Source: Streptomyces sp. NBC_00223 (lineage in GTDB: Bacteria; Actinomycetota; Actinomycetes; Streptomycetales; Streptomycetaceae). Taken from it: a stretch of DNA of 64,000 nt. The stretch covers positions 2,768,501 through 2,832,500 of the forward strand of contig NZ_CP108109.1 in assembly GCF_036199905.1 (NCBI RefSeq). The letters are read 5' to 3'. Positions 53,996-64,000 of this stretch are shown here, piece by piece. Position numbers and translations under genes: made by a program. A model generated the notes under the pieces. That model did not search any database. It saw only the letters and a list, made by a program, of their open reading frames with translations, and was not told where the DNA came from. Within the stretch, counting starts at the first letter, position 1. Each line of letters starts with the position of its first letter.

Positions 53996-54703
53996 CTACC
54001 TGCGGCAATACCCTGGAGAAGCGGGTTCCGGATCGCTCGGTCCCGCCACTACCGCCGCTCCTTTCACATGCCCTCCCGCCTCTGTGACGGCACGCGCCGC
54101 CACGGTCAGTGACGCCCCCGTCGTCATGAGGTCGTCCACCAGCACCACCGGGACCGCCGCCAGCAACCCGGCGCCTCCACCGGCGGCCGCCACCGCGCCG
54201 GAGAGGTTCGCCAGCCGCGCGGCCGCGCCCAGCCCGGACTGGTCGGCGACCGGACGACACTGCCGCAGCGCCGCCACCGCCCGGCACGGCACACCCCGCC
54301 GCCGCAGCTCCCGGGCCGCCGCACGGGCGATCCGCGCGGTGGCGTCGTGCCCCCGCTGGGCCACCGAGCGCCGCGCCGACGGCACCGGGACCAGCAGTAC
54401 CGGACCCGCGCCGCACACCCGGGCGGCCGCCCCGGCCAGCGCCGCGCCCAGCGGACGGGCCAGCCCCAGCGCACCCCGCTCCTTGTGCGCCAGGACCACG
54501 GCCCGCACCTCGTCCCCGTACCGGGCCGCCGCGTAGACCACCGGCAGCCCGGGCGGTTCCGGCGTCGGACGTACCCGCCGTGCCGGGGCCGCTCCGCCCA
54601 GCAGCCCCCGGCACCGCTCGCACAGCTCCGTACGCGGACGCCCGCAGCCCGCGCAGTCCGCCGGCAGCACCAGCCCGGTCATCTCCTGCCACCAGCCCCG
54701 CAT
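53996..54703 (-). CDS. ComF-family phosphoribosyltransferase-like protein
   Basis: This 235-residue protein starts with a zinc-finger-like cysteine set (CAGCGRPRTELCERC) and ends in a phosphoribosyltransferase fold with the PRPP loop VVLVDDLMTTGASLTVA. This is the ComF/GntX architecture. ComF proteins act in DNA uptake in competent bacteria; in Streptomyces the role is unproven. It follows lpqB at 137 bp and lies in the conserved mtrA-mtrB-lpqB-comF-hpf order. Confidence 0.92.
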   Translation of the reverse strand: MRGWWQEMTGLVLPADCAGCGRPRTELCERCRGLLGGAAPARRVRPTPEPPGLPVVYAAARYGDEVRAVVLAHKERGALGLARPLGAALAGAAARVCGAGPVLLVPVPSARRSVAQRGHDATARIARAAARELRRRGVPCRAVAALRQCRPVADQSGLGAAARLANLSGAVAAAGGGAGLLAAVPVVLVDDLMTTGASLTVAARAVTEAGGHVKGAAVVAGPSDPEPASPGYCRR

Positions 54704-54840
54704 GACTCCACTGTGCCCGCTGCCGACGGATCGCCGCCAGTCACTCGTCCGTGGCTGTGGATAACTTGGAAACCACAGGTCAGCGGCGATGCGGGGCCGT
54801 GGGCCGCCGCGCGCTCACGGGGGCGTGGGCCGCTGTGCGC

Positions 54841-56679
54841 TCACCCCGGGTAGACGGGGCTGCCGCCCTTGGGCGTGACCTGCTTCCAGTTGTTGTCGGG
54901 CCCCAGCCGGTAGACGCTGCCGTTGTAGGAGGCCAGCAGCGGCTTGGTCTGGTCCTCCGAGGCCGCGACAGACGCGGCCTCGCTGACCCCTTGCAGCGCG
55001 GTGCTCGTGGAGCCGTCGGTGCTCATGTACTCGATCCGCTGCGCGCCGCCCGACTCCCGGTCGAGCAGCACCAGCCGGCTCGCCCCCGCCCATGACACCG
55101 AGGTGACGTTCTCCCCCGGCGGCGTGAGCATACGCAGGCCCGTCACCGAGAACTGCGGGTGCTTGAGCGTCCCGCCCCTGACGATCCGGCCGAGCAGGAG
55201 CCGCATGACCTTGTCCTGCTCCACGACGAGCGCTATCCGCACCCCGTCGGAGGCCACCCGCAGCGACTCCACCCGCCCTTCCAGGCCCTCCACCGACGCC
55301 TCGACGGCCGGTCCCCGTCCGTCCGGCAGCACCAGCAGCTTGGGCGCCTTGGGATCGCGGTCGGCGACCCACAGGTCGTCGAAACCGTCCCAGCTGGGCG
55401 CGCTCAGGCCGTCCTTGGCGGTTGTCGCATTGCTCCTGATCACCGGGTCGCCCAGCGGCTCGTCGTACACGAGCGAGCCGACCACCAGCTCGCGGCCGTT
55501 GTTCCGCACGCCCGCCGCCACCTGCTCGTCACGCCGGACCGCGACGGAGTCCAGATCCGCCTTGTTGTCCCCGAAGGGACCTGTCACCCGGCTGCCCGAG
55601 TTGTTGACCTGGCCCAGTTCGAGGAGCGGGTGCTGACGCTGGCCGTCGGACCCGATGTAGTACTGCCGGGTGGCCGAGCCGACCCGGTTCTCCGGGCCGT
55701 AAGTCTGCGCCTGCCCGCTGGGCAGGCTGCACGCCAGGGAGCCGTCCGCCCGCTCCACGTCGGCGGAGGCCAGCTTCGCCGACGCCTGCGCCTGCACGGT
55801 GGCGAAGAGCTGCGCGGCCAGCCGTGCGCAGCGCTGCCCGCCCATCCGGTCCGCGGAGTGGTCGAGCCGCACCCGGAGGCGCTGGGAGTCGTCGAGCGTC
55901 ACCCCGTGGTCGGGAGTCTTGTCGTACAGCCTGATACCGCTCGGCGCCGCCGAGGTCACCGCCGGGGACAGCCAGTCCGTGGGGCCGCCGAGCAGCGCCG
56001 AGACGGTGGACACCAGCGGATCGGTCTGATTGCGCAGGTACACCGGGTCGGCGACCAGCGTCTCCACGGTGCTGCCGTCGGGGTGCTCGTCCGGGCCGAG
56101 CTTGGCGAAGTAGTACATGTTCACCGAGTGGTACAGCCGCTGGAAGTCCGGCTCGGAGAGCACCAGGCCGTCCCGCAGACCGTCGATCCGCCACTCGTTG
56201 TTCTGCTTGACGAGGTGGAACGACGTCCGGAACTCGCCCTGGTCCGGCAGGTACGCGTGCTTGGTGTCCACCACGGCCGCCTTGGTGCCGGACAGCGAGA
56301 CGGTCGCGTAGCCCTCCTTGCGGCTGATGCTGTCGGCGTCGGGCGACTGCCGGCCGCTGGAGAACACCGTGATCTGGGCGGTCGGGTCCCAGCGCGCCGC
56401 CATCTCCTTGGTCAGGTACTTCTTCGCGGTCGAGAAGTCCGTCTCACCGCTGGTGGTCGCCTCCAGGAAGCCGCTGACGATCTGCGAGGTGTTCTCACCG
56501 TCGTGCGGCGCTATGCCGAACACCCGGACCTGCGAGTCGGCGTCCGCACGCTGTCCGTCACCGACCTTGCGCACCTCGCCGCTGCTGGGCATCGAGGCGC
56601 ACCCGGCCAGCAGCACCGCCGCGCACACCGGCAGCCAGCCGCGGCGCAGCAGTCGTCCCCGGCCCCCCGTCGCACCCAT
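54841..56679 (-). CDS. lpqB: Lipoprotein LpqB
   Basis: This 612-residue lipoprotein has a signal peptide with lipobox (VCAAVLLAGCASMPSSG), a GerMN-like region, and a C-terminal propeller-like domain. LpqB partners MtrB outside the membrane and modulates its signalling. The ATG at 56679 overlaps the mtrB stop codon (TGATG), showing translational coupling; frame upstream of this belongs to shadows of mtrB. Confidence 0.95.
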   Translation of the reverse strand: MGATGGRGRLLRRGWLPVCAAVLLAGCASMPSSGEVRKVGDGQRADADSQVRVFGIAPHDGENTSQIVSGFLEATTSGETDFSTAKKYLTKEMAARWDPTAQITVFSSGRQSPDADSISRKEGYATVSLSGTKAAVVDTKHAYLPDQGEFRTSFHLVKQNNEWRIDGLRDGLVLSEPDFQRLYHSVNMYYFAKLGPDEHPDGSTVETLVADPVYLRNQTDPLVSTVSALLGGPTDWLSPAVTSAAPSGIRLYDKTPDHGVTLDDSQRLRVRLDHSADRMGGQRCARLAAQLFATVQAQASAKLASADVERADGSLACSLPSGQAQTYGPENRVGSATRQYYIGSDGQRQHPLLELGQVNNSGSRVTGPFGDNKADLDSVAVRRDEQVAAGVRNNGRELVVGSLVYDEPLGDPVIRSNATTAKDGLSAPSWDGFDDLWVADRDPKAPKLLVLPDGRGPAVEASVEGLEGRVESLRVASDGVRIALVVEQDKVMRLLLGRIVRGGTLKHPQFSVTGLRMLTPPGENVTSVSWAGASRLVLLDRESGGAQRIEYMSTDGSTSTALQGVSEAASVAASEDQTKPLLASYNGSVYRLGPDNNWKQVTPKGGSPVYPG

Positions 56680-58649
56680 CAGAAGTCGTCCTCCCGTACT
56701 GCGTCCCTGCGTTCCACCACGCGTGCCCCGCTGCCGGGCAGCGCGGCCGGGTCGGCCGTGGGCGGTCGCGGCTGCGCACCGGGCATCGAGGGCATGCCCG
56801 GCATCTGCGGTCCGCGGACCCCGGCCTCGCGTATCCGGCCCGCCTCGGCCGTCCTGCCGTCCCCGGCGCCCGCCCGGGGTACGGGCACGGCGGCCTGCGT
56901 CGACGCCCTGGCCGGAAGCCCCGAGGAGTTCAGACCTCGGTTGCGCCGCGAGTCGTCCGGCTCCAGCGGTATGGGTGAGCCGCGCAGGCTGTCGCCCGCG
57001 GTCCTCGGCAGCGTCATACGGAACTGCGATCCACCGCCCGGCTCGCCCCACGCCTGGAGCCAGCCGCCGTGCAGCCGGGCGTCCTCCACCGCGATGGACA
57101 GGCCGAGCCCGGTACCGCCCGTGGTACGCGCCCGGGCCGGATCGGCCCGCCAGAAGCGGTTGAACACCCGGGTCGCCTCGCCGGGCTTGAGTCCGACCCC
57201 GTAGTCCCGTACGGCCACCGCGACCGCGCCGTCGGCGGTGGCCAGCCGCACCATCACGTCCTGGCCCTCGCCGTGCTCGATCGCGTTGACCACCAGGTTG
57301 CGCAGCACGCGCTCCACCCGGCGGGGGTCGGCCTCGGCTATCACCGGCTGGGCGTCGCCGCGTACGACGACCCGGCTGCCCTTGCGCTCGGCGAGCGGCT
57401 CGGCCGCGTCCACCACCCGGCGGACGACCTCGCGCAGGTCTATCGGCTCTGCGGACAGCTCAGCGGCGCCCGCGTCGAACCGGCTGATCTCCAGCAGGTC
57501 GGACAGCAGCGACTCGAAGCGGTCCAGCTGGTTCTGCAGTAGCTCGGCGGAGCGGGCGGTGACCGGGTCGAAGTCGGTGCGCGCGTCATGGATGACGTCC
57601 GCGGCCATCCGTACCGTCGTTAGCGGGGTCCGCAGCTCGTGCGAGACGTCGGAGACGAAGCGGCGCTGCATCCTCGACAGGTCCTCCAGCTGCTGGATCT
57701 TGACCTGGAGGTTCTGCGCCATCTTGTTGAACGACTCGCCGAGCCGGGCGATGTCGTCCTCACCGGTGACCTGCATGCGTTCCTGGAGCCGGCCGGCCGC
57801 CAGCCGCTCGGCGATCCCGGCCGCCATCCGTACCGGCGTGACGACCTGCCGTGTCACCAGCCAGGCGATCGCGCCGAGAAGCACCACCACGAAGATCCCC
57901 GCGGTGGCCAGTGTGCCCTTGACCAGGCCGAGGGTCTTCTCCTCCTGGTCGAACGGGAAGAGGTAGTACAGCTGGTACGTGTTCCCGTTGATGTCGGTGA
58001 GGCGCTTGCCGACCGCCAGCGCGGGGCGTGGCTGATTGCCGTCGTCGGTTCTGATCAGCGTGTACTGCTTGAGCGCGCCCGTGTGGGTCTCGACCGCGTC
58101 GCTGAGCGACTTCGGGATGCTCTGCTCGGGCAGCACACTGCCGGAGCCGCGCGGCCCCCGCGCGTTGACACTGCCCTCGCCGAACGACGGCTCGTCGCCG
58201 GCGCCCGGGCTGAGCGCGACGATCCAGTAGACGCCTTTGCCGCCGCTCGCGAACTGGCCGACCAGGCTGTTGAGCCAGGTACCGGAGTCGATCGGCCCCT
58301 GCGGGGTGCCGGAACCGGAGGCGTCCTGCGACTGGCTGCCCTTGTCGGCCATGTCCTGGGCGATGGAGAAACCACCGGTCGCCTGATTCGTCGCGGCCTT
58401 CTCCTTCGCGTCGAGCAGGCCGTTCTTCACCTGGCCGATGACGACGAAGCCCAGCAGCAGCACCACGCCCACCGACATCAGCAAGGTGAAGGCGACCACC
58501 CGCAGCTGAAGGTTGCGCCGCCACAGCCGAGCCGCGGGCTGCAGCGGACGCCGTGCCCAGCGCACGCACGAGCGGATCACCGGCAGCAGCCCCCGCATGG
58601 GTTCGGCCAGCCGGCTCTCCAAACGCTCACGCTCGTACGACGCGCACAT
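56679..58649 (-). CDS. mtrB: Sensor histidine kinase MtrB
   Basis: This 656-residue protein has two membrane segments (near 50-72 and 240-262), an extracytoplasmic loop between them, a HAMP linker, and a histidine kinase core. The phospho-His is in RRFVSDVSHELRTPLTT near residue 336; ATP-binding boxes NLVVNAIEHG and GTGLGLSIAVE follow. A long Pro/Arg/Ala-rich tail is variable. With MtrA it controls cell wall and division/development genes in actinobacteria. Its start lies 1 bp after the mtrA stop. Confidence 0.96.
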   Translation of the reverse strand: MCASYERERLESRLAEPMRGLLPVIRSCVRWARRPLQPAARLWRRNLQLRVVAFTLLMSVGVVLLLGFVVIGQVKNGLLDAKEKAATNQATGGFSIAQDMADKGSQSQDASGSGTPQGPIDSGTWLNSLVGQFASGGKGVYWIVALSPGAGDEPSFGEGSVNARGPRGSGSVLPEQSIPKSLSDAVETHTGALKQYTLIRTDDGNQPRPALAVGKRLTDINGNTYQLYYLFPFDQEEKTLGLVKGTLATAGIFVVVLLGAIAWLVTRQVVTPVRMAAGIAERLAAGRLQERMQVTGEDDIARLGESFNKMAQNLQVKIQQLEDLSRMQRRFVSDVSHELRTPLTTVRMAADVIHDARTDFDPVTARSAELLQNQLDRFESLLSDLLEISRFDAGAAELSAEPIDLREVVRRVVDAAEPLAERKGSRVVVRGDAQPVIAEADPRRVERVLRNLVVNAIEHGEGQDVMVRLATADGAVAVAVRDYGVGLKPGEATRVFNRFWRADPARARTTGGTGLGLSIAVEDARLHGGWLQAWGEPGGGSQFRMTLPRTAGDSLRGSPIPLEPDDSRRNRGLNSSGLPARASTQAAVPVPRAGAGDGRTAEAGRIREAGVRGPQMPGMPSMPGAQPRPPTADPAALPGSGARVVERRDAVREDDF

Positions 58650-58650
58650 C

Positions 58651-59340
58651 TCAGCCCGGTCCCGCCTTGTAGCCGACGCCTCGGACCGTCACGACGATCT
58701 CGGGGCGCTCGGGGTCCTGCTCCACCTTGGACCGCAGCCGCTGAACATGGACGTTCACCAGCCGGGTGTCGGCCGCGTGCCGGTAACCCCACACCTGCTC
58801 GAGCAGCACCTCACGGGTGAACACCTGCCACGGCTTGCGGGCCAGCGCCACCAGCAGATCGAACTCCAGCGGCGTCAGCGCGATCGGCTGCCCGTCCCGC
58901 TTCACCGAGTGTCCGGCCACATCGATCACCAGATCACCGATCGCCAGCTGCTCGGGCGTCGGCTCCTCCGCCCGGCGCAGCCGGGCCCGGACCCGCGCCA
59001 CCAGTTCCTTCGGCTTGAAGGGCTTGATGACATAGTCATCTGCGCCCGATTCGAGGCCGACCACGACATCGACGGTGTCGCTCTTCGCCGTCAGCATCAC
59101 GATCGGCACGCCGGACTCGGCCCGGATCTGACGGCATACGTCGATGCCGTCCCGCCCGGGCAGCATGAGGTCGAGGAGAACCAGATCCGGCTTGTTCTCC
59201 CGAAAAGCGGCCAGCGCCTTGTCACCGTCCGCGCAGAACGACGGCTCAAAACCCTCGCCACGCAGCACGATGCCGAGCATCTCCGACAGCGCGGTGTCGT
59301 CGTCGACGACCAGGACACGTCCCTTCATACCGACCATCAT
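58651..59340 (-). CDS. mtrA: Response regulator MtrA
   Basis: This 229-residue OmpR-type regulator reads MMVGMKGRVLVVDDDTALSE. The phospho-Asp is in DLVLLDLMLPGRDG (Asp57 with this start) and the winged helix ends VQRLRSKVEQDPERPEIVV. Length 229 agrees with MtrA in other Streptomyces; alternative ATGs lie at 59337 and 59328. It heads the mtrA-mtrB-lpqB operon. The 172-bp gap to mtnA should hold its promoter. Confidence 0.97.
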   Translation of the reverse strand: MMVGMKGRVLVVDDDTALSEMLGIVLRGEGFEPSFCADGDKALAAFRENKPDLVLLDLMLPGRDGIDVCRQIRAESGVPIVMLTAKSDTVDVVVGLESGADDYVIKPFKPKELVARVRARLRRAEEPTPEQLAIGDLVIDVAGHSVKRDGQPIALTPLEFDLLVALARKPWQVFTREVLLEQVWGYRHAADTRLVNVHVQRLRSKVEQDPERPEIVVTVRGVGYKAGPG

Positions 59341-59512
59341 CCCATTTACATATCGATACCGGTAACCTGTGGTGATCGAGGTCACGCTACGCAACCATTG
59401 TCCATGGTTGTCCGTAGACGCGCTGCCCCCACGAGCCAGCCTGTGGATAAGTTGCCTGCCGACTTCCGGACCGACCTTATGCGATCCCTTGTGGCCCTTG
59501 GGCCGAATCCTT

Positions 59513-60583
59513 TCAGCGCCCCTGCCTGGGACTCTGCCCGCACACCGCCGCCAGACCATCGGCGGTCACCGGGGACACCACCCCATTCTCCGTCACGATC
59601 GCCGAAATCAATTCCGGCGGCGTCACGTCGAAGGCCGGATTGTACGCCTGAGTCCCCAGCGGAGACGGCGCCAGGTCCGTCACCTCGCCGCCCGACCGCT
59701 GTTCCACCTCGATCGAAGCACCGTCGGCGGTGGCCAGATCGACCGTCGTGGTCGGCGCCACCACGACGAACGGCACACGGTGATAACCGGCCAGCACCGC
59801 CAGCGGATAGGTGCCGACCTTGTTCGCCGTCGAACCGTCCGCCGCGATCCGGTCCGCCCCCACCAGCACCGCGTCCACCTCACCCGCCCGGAAGAGCGAC
59901 CCCGCCGCACTGTCCACCAGCAGCGTGTACGGCATCCCGGCCCGCGCCGCCTCGTACGCCGTCAGCCGCGCGCCCTGGAGCAGCGGACGGGTCTCGTCCA
60001 CCCACAGCCGCCGCAGCTCCCCGACCCGGTGCACGGCCATCACGACGCCCAGCGCCGTACCCTCCCCGCCCGAGACGAGCGCCCCGGTGTTGCAGTGGGT
60101 CAGAATCCGGTAGCCGCCACCGGGGACCAGCTCCGAGAGCAGCCGCCGGCCGTGCGCCGCCATAGCCGTGCTCGCCGCCGCGTCCTCCGCGTGCAGCGCC
60201 CGGGCCTCCGCGAGCGCAGCGGCCGCCGCCAGCGCGGGAGACGCCCGCCGGTACGCGGCCAGCGCCCGCCGTACGCCGTACCCCAGGTTCACCGCCGTCG
60301 GCCGGGCCTGTGCCAGCAGCTCGGCGGCGTCCTCCACGTCGTACCCGCGGGCCGCCGCGAGCGCCACCCCGTAGGCACCGGCCAGTCCCAGCACCGGCGC
60401 TCCCCGTACCGCGAGCGAACGTATCGCCGCCACCAGGGCCTGCACGTCCGTGCAGACCAACTCCACCTCCGCTTGGGGGAGTCGGGTCTGGTCGAGCAGC
60501 ACCAGGACCGGGCCCTCGGGCGGCTCCTCCCATCGCAACGTGGGAATGCCGCCGCTCTCGGGTCGCGCGATGTGATCACCCAT
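59513..60583 (-). CDS. mtnA: S-methyl-5-thioribose-1-phosphate isomerase
   Basis: This 356-residue protein isomerises methylthioribose-1-phosphate to methylthioribulose-1-phosphate in methionine salvage. The catalytic Cys is in ILTHCNTGALV (near residue 163) and the catalytic Asp in VLVGADRIAADGSTANKVGT (near 243). It belongs to the MtnA/eIF2B-like family. The ATG at 60583 (MGDHIARPESG) is favoured over more distal starts. Confidence 0.95.
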   Translation of the reverse strand: MGDHIARPESGGIPTLRWEEPPEGPVLVLLDQTRLPQAEVELVCTDVQALVAAIRSLAVRGAPVLGLAGAYGVALAAARGYDVEDAAELLAQARPTAVNLGYGVRRALAAYRRASPALAAAAALAEARALHAEDAAASTAMAAHGRRLLSELVPGGGYRILTHCNTGALVSGGEGTALGVVMAVHRVGELRRLWVDETRPLLQGARLTAYEAARAGMPYTLLVDSAAGSLFRAGEVDAVLVGADRIAADGSTANKVGTYPLAVLAGYHRVPFVVVAPTTTVDLATADGASIEVEQRSGGEVTDLAPSPLGTQAYNPAFDVTPPELISAIVTENGVVSPVTADGLAAVCGQSPRQGR

Positions 60584-60676
60584 GCCCTCAGTGTGCCCTG
60601 CGAGGCCGGGCCCGCGGCAGCCCATGACACGATGGCGACCAGTACAGCACCGAGCAACACGAAGGGGCAGCCTCCC

Positions 60677-62071
60677 ATGACCAACACTCCGGGCTGGGCC
60701 ACGCCCGGACCTTCCGACTCGCCCGAGCCGGACGACGGCGCCAGCCCCACGACCTCCTCAGCACCCACGCCGACCAGCGGTTCCGGCACCGAGGCGACCG
60801 GGCCGACGGGGTCCACGCCCGCGGTGTCCGTGCCGGCGCCGTCCGGCGCCGAGACGTCCGGGGCCTCCGCGGTGGCTGACACCGTGCAGGACACGCCGCC
60901 GCCGACGGCCGCGGCCGGGCACCCCGGCTGGTCACACCAGCAGCCGCCGGCGGAACAGGGCTGGGCCCGCTGGACCCCTCCGCAGAACGCTCAGCCCCCG
61001 AAGCCTCCGCAGCAGGGCGGCCCCCGCTGGGGAGGCGGAGCGCCCATGGCGGGCGGCTGGCAGCAGCAAGGGCCCTGGAGCAAGCCCCAGGCGCCCAAGC
61101 CGGGTGTCATCCCGCTGCGTCCGCTGGGCGTCGGGGAGATCCTGGACGGTGCCATCGCGATCCTGCGGCGTTACTGGCGGGCGATCGTCGGCTTCACCTT
61201 CGCGGTCGCCCTTGTCACGCAAGGCGTGGGAATCGTGCTCCAGGGCACGCTCGTCGACAACACCCGTCTCAAGAGCCTCCAGAACGACCCCGACCCGAGC
61301 CTCAGCGACGTCTACCACGCCTTCCGTTCGACGCTGCTGGGCTCGGCACTGGCCGTTCTGGTCATTATGGTCGGACTGCTGGTCGCCACCGCGATGCTCA
61401 CCATGGTCACCAGTCGGGCGGTGCTCGGCCACAAGGTGACGGCCGGCGAGGCCTGGCGTGACGCCCGGCCGAGGGTGCTCCAACTCATCGGTCTGACCCT
61501 GCTGCTTCTGGTGATCTACTGCGGTGTGCTGGGTCTGGCCGTACTTCCCGGTGTACTGATCTCGCTCGCGGGTGCGGAAGACGGGGGAGCCATGCTGGCC
61601 TCGCTCGGTCTGGTCGGCGGTTTCGTGGTCGTGCTCTGGCTCTGGATCCAATGGAGCCTGGCCTCACCCGCGCTGATGCTGGAAAAGCAGGGCATTGTGT
61701 CGGCCATGAAGCGTTCCGCGAAGCTGGTACGCGGGAAGTGGTGGCGAGTTCTGGGCGTCCAACTCCTGTCGATCGCCCTGGTGTACATCGCCTCGACCAT
61801 CATCGACCTCCCGTTCACCCTGCTGGCCGGGGCGATTACGGGTGACGACTTCACGTCGTTCCTCAACGCCGACACCAACCCCGGCTGGTCGTTCCTCATC
61901 ATCTCGGGCGTCGGCTCGGTTCTCGGGGCGACGATCACTCTGCCGATCAGCGCCGGCGTCACCGCTCTGCTCTACATGGACCAGCGCATTCGCCGTGAGT
62001 CGCTGGACCTGGAGCTTGCGCGTGCCGCTCAGGCCCAGCCCCAAGGTCAGAGTCAGGGCCAGGCGAACTGA
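60677..62071 (+). CDS. Membrane protein with Pro-rich N-terminus (GDPD membrane-domain-like)
   Basis: This 464-residue protein has a disordered Pro/Ser/Gln-rich first 150 residues, then PGVIPLRPLGVGEILDGAIA and about six membrane segments. The latter pattern resembles the membrane domain seen in some glycerophosphodiester phosphodiesterases. No catalytic GDPD domain is present, so the function is unknown. The C terminus is a Gln-rich tail (AQPQGQSQGQAN). GAAGGGG lies upstream of the ATG. Divergent mtnA starts 93 bp away. Confidence 0.85.
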   Translation: MTNTPGWATPGPSDSPEPDDGASPTTSSAPTPTSGSGTEATGPTGSTPAVSVPAPSGAETSGASAVADTVQDTPPPTAAAGHPGWSHQQPPAEQGWARWTPPQNAQPPKPPQQGGPRWGGGAPMAGGWQQQGPWSKPQAPKPGVIPLRPLGVGEILDGAIAILRRYWRAIVGFTFAVALVTQGVGIVLQGTLVDNTRLKSLQNDPDPSLSDVYHAFRSTLLGSALAVLVIMVGLLVATAMLTMVTSRAVLGHKVTAGEAWRDARPRVLQLIGLTLLLLVIYCGVLGLAVLPGVLISLAGAEDGGAMLASLGLVGGFVVVLWLWIQWSLASPALMLEKQGIVSAMKRSAKLVRGKWWRVLGVQLLSIALVYIASTIIDLPFTLLAGAITGDDFTSFLNADTNPGWSFLIISGVGSVLGATITLPISAGVTALLYMDQRIRRESLDLELARAAQAQPQGQSQGQAN

Positions 62072-62142
62072 CGGACAGGCGCCCAGGTCAGGTCAGGTGA
62101 ACTGACCGGCAGGCGCCTGGCTCCGCCTTTGGTCTCCAACGC

Positions 62143-62188
62143 AAAAAAAAAGGCCCGGCCTCGGATACGAAATCCGAGGCCGGGCCTC
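62143..62188 (-). terminator. Rho-independent terminator of the rRNA operon
   Basis: A 17-base perfect stem (AGGCCCGGCCTCGGAT and its complement) is followed on the minus strand by a run of nine T residues. It lies 9 bp beyond the 5S gene. Confidence 0.95.
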
Positions 62189-62196
62189 CAATAGTT

Positions 62197-62315
62197 GTTC
62201 GGCGGTGTCCTACTCTCCCACAGGGTCCCCCCTGCAGTACCATCGGCGCTGAAAGGCTTAGCTTCCGGGTTCGGAATGTAACCGGGCGTTTCCCTAACGC
62301 TATGACCACCGAAAC
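62197..62315 (-). rRNA. rrf: 5S ribosomal RNA
   Basis: The minus strand begins GTTTCGGTGGTCATAGCG and ends GGACACCGCCGAAC, with the conserved CGCCCGGTTACATTCCGAAC loop. Length is 119 nt. It is the last gene of the rRNA operon, followed by the terminator at 62143-62188. Confidence 0.96.
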
Positions 62316-62404
62316 ACCATGAAACACACACCACACACCCCGAATATGGGAATGTGTGTGGTGGCTGGTTGTTTCAGAACCACACAGTGGACGCGAGCAA
62401 CTGA
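62316..62404 (-). other. 23S-5S spacer with processing stem
   Basis: The spacer contains a CCACACAC/GTGTGTGG long stem (about 62325-62367) that likely helps RNase III-type processing of the rRNA precursor. The exact 23S 3' end is uncertain by a few bases. Confidence 0.6.

Positions 62405-64000
<1,596 letters not shown>

Overview
The window is high-GC actinobacterial DNA, almost certainly Streptomyces or a close relative. The evidence is dense GC-rich genes with frequent GTG starts, the ftsE-ftsX-ctpA-smpB-ssrA block, mtrA-mtrB-lpqB, a 1,651-residue NAD-glutamate dehydrogenase, an nnaR/narK pair, paired PkaA/PkaB-like kinases and Streptomyces-type regulatory sites. From memory, the gene order resembles the murA-to-rRNA core interval of Streptomyces coelicolor with several losses and insertions.

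Layout. 0.2-4.1 kb: a GH20 N-acetylhexosaminidase under a DasR-like site, a TPR membrane protein, a DUF3039 protein and YqgE, all on the minus strand. 4.3-8.1 kb: murA, an HU gene and malic enzyme. 8.1-14.1 kb: HelD, a 1-kb repeat-rich non-coding block, then the nitrate pair nnaR/narK. 14.2-16.6 kb: a GH31 alpha-xylosidase with a strong promoter and two LacI-type operators. 16.7-21.5 kb: tmRNA, smpB, an S41 protease, ftsX, ftsE and a small zinc-ribbon membrane protein. 21.5-23.9 kb: an accessory patch between ftsE and prfB, holding an integrase remnant, an immunity-like gene, the severed C-terminal tip of a PT-HINT polymorphic toxin, and a LAETG surface protein with nine 12-residue repeats. 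24.0-33.2 kb: prfB, two Ser/Thr kinases and an FHA/EssC-like ATPase. 33.4-39.5 kb: a sugar ABC transporter (binding protein and two permeases) and a third Ser/Thr kinase. 39.7-46.9 kb: NAD-GDH, a HAD hydrolase, a DUF6912 protein and an Rv3235-family protein. 47.0-54.7 kb: secA, a GNAT acetyltransferase, a YcaQ-like protein, a 192-bp MITE-like element, an orphan NarL-type regulator, hpf and comF. 54.8-60.6 kb: lpqB, mtrB, mtrA and mtnA. 60.7-64 kb: a membrane protein, then an rRNA operon read on the minus strand (5S, then the 3' half of 23S, cut by the window end).

How the parts fit. Most genes are core housekeeping: cell wall and division (murA, ftsEX, mtrAB-lpqB), trans-translation and ribosome hibernation (ssrA, smpB, prfB, hpf), secretion (secA) and nitrogen/carbon catabolism (gdh, narK, GH20, GH31, ABC transporter). 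Three Ser/Thr kinases and an FHA ATPase suggest a local phospho-signalling neighbourhood. The least ordinary stretches are the toxin/immunity/surface-protein patch, the MITE-like element touching the regulator's stop codon, the soluble FHA-EssC-like ATPase, the sugar permease carrying an extracytoplasmic beta-sandwich-like insert, and the long GC-rich repeat blocks between core genes. Functions are read from motifs and remembered family features; no database search was run.
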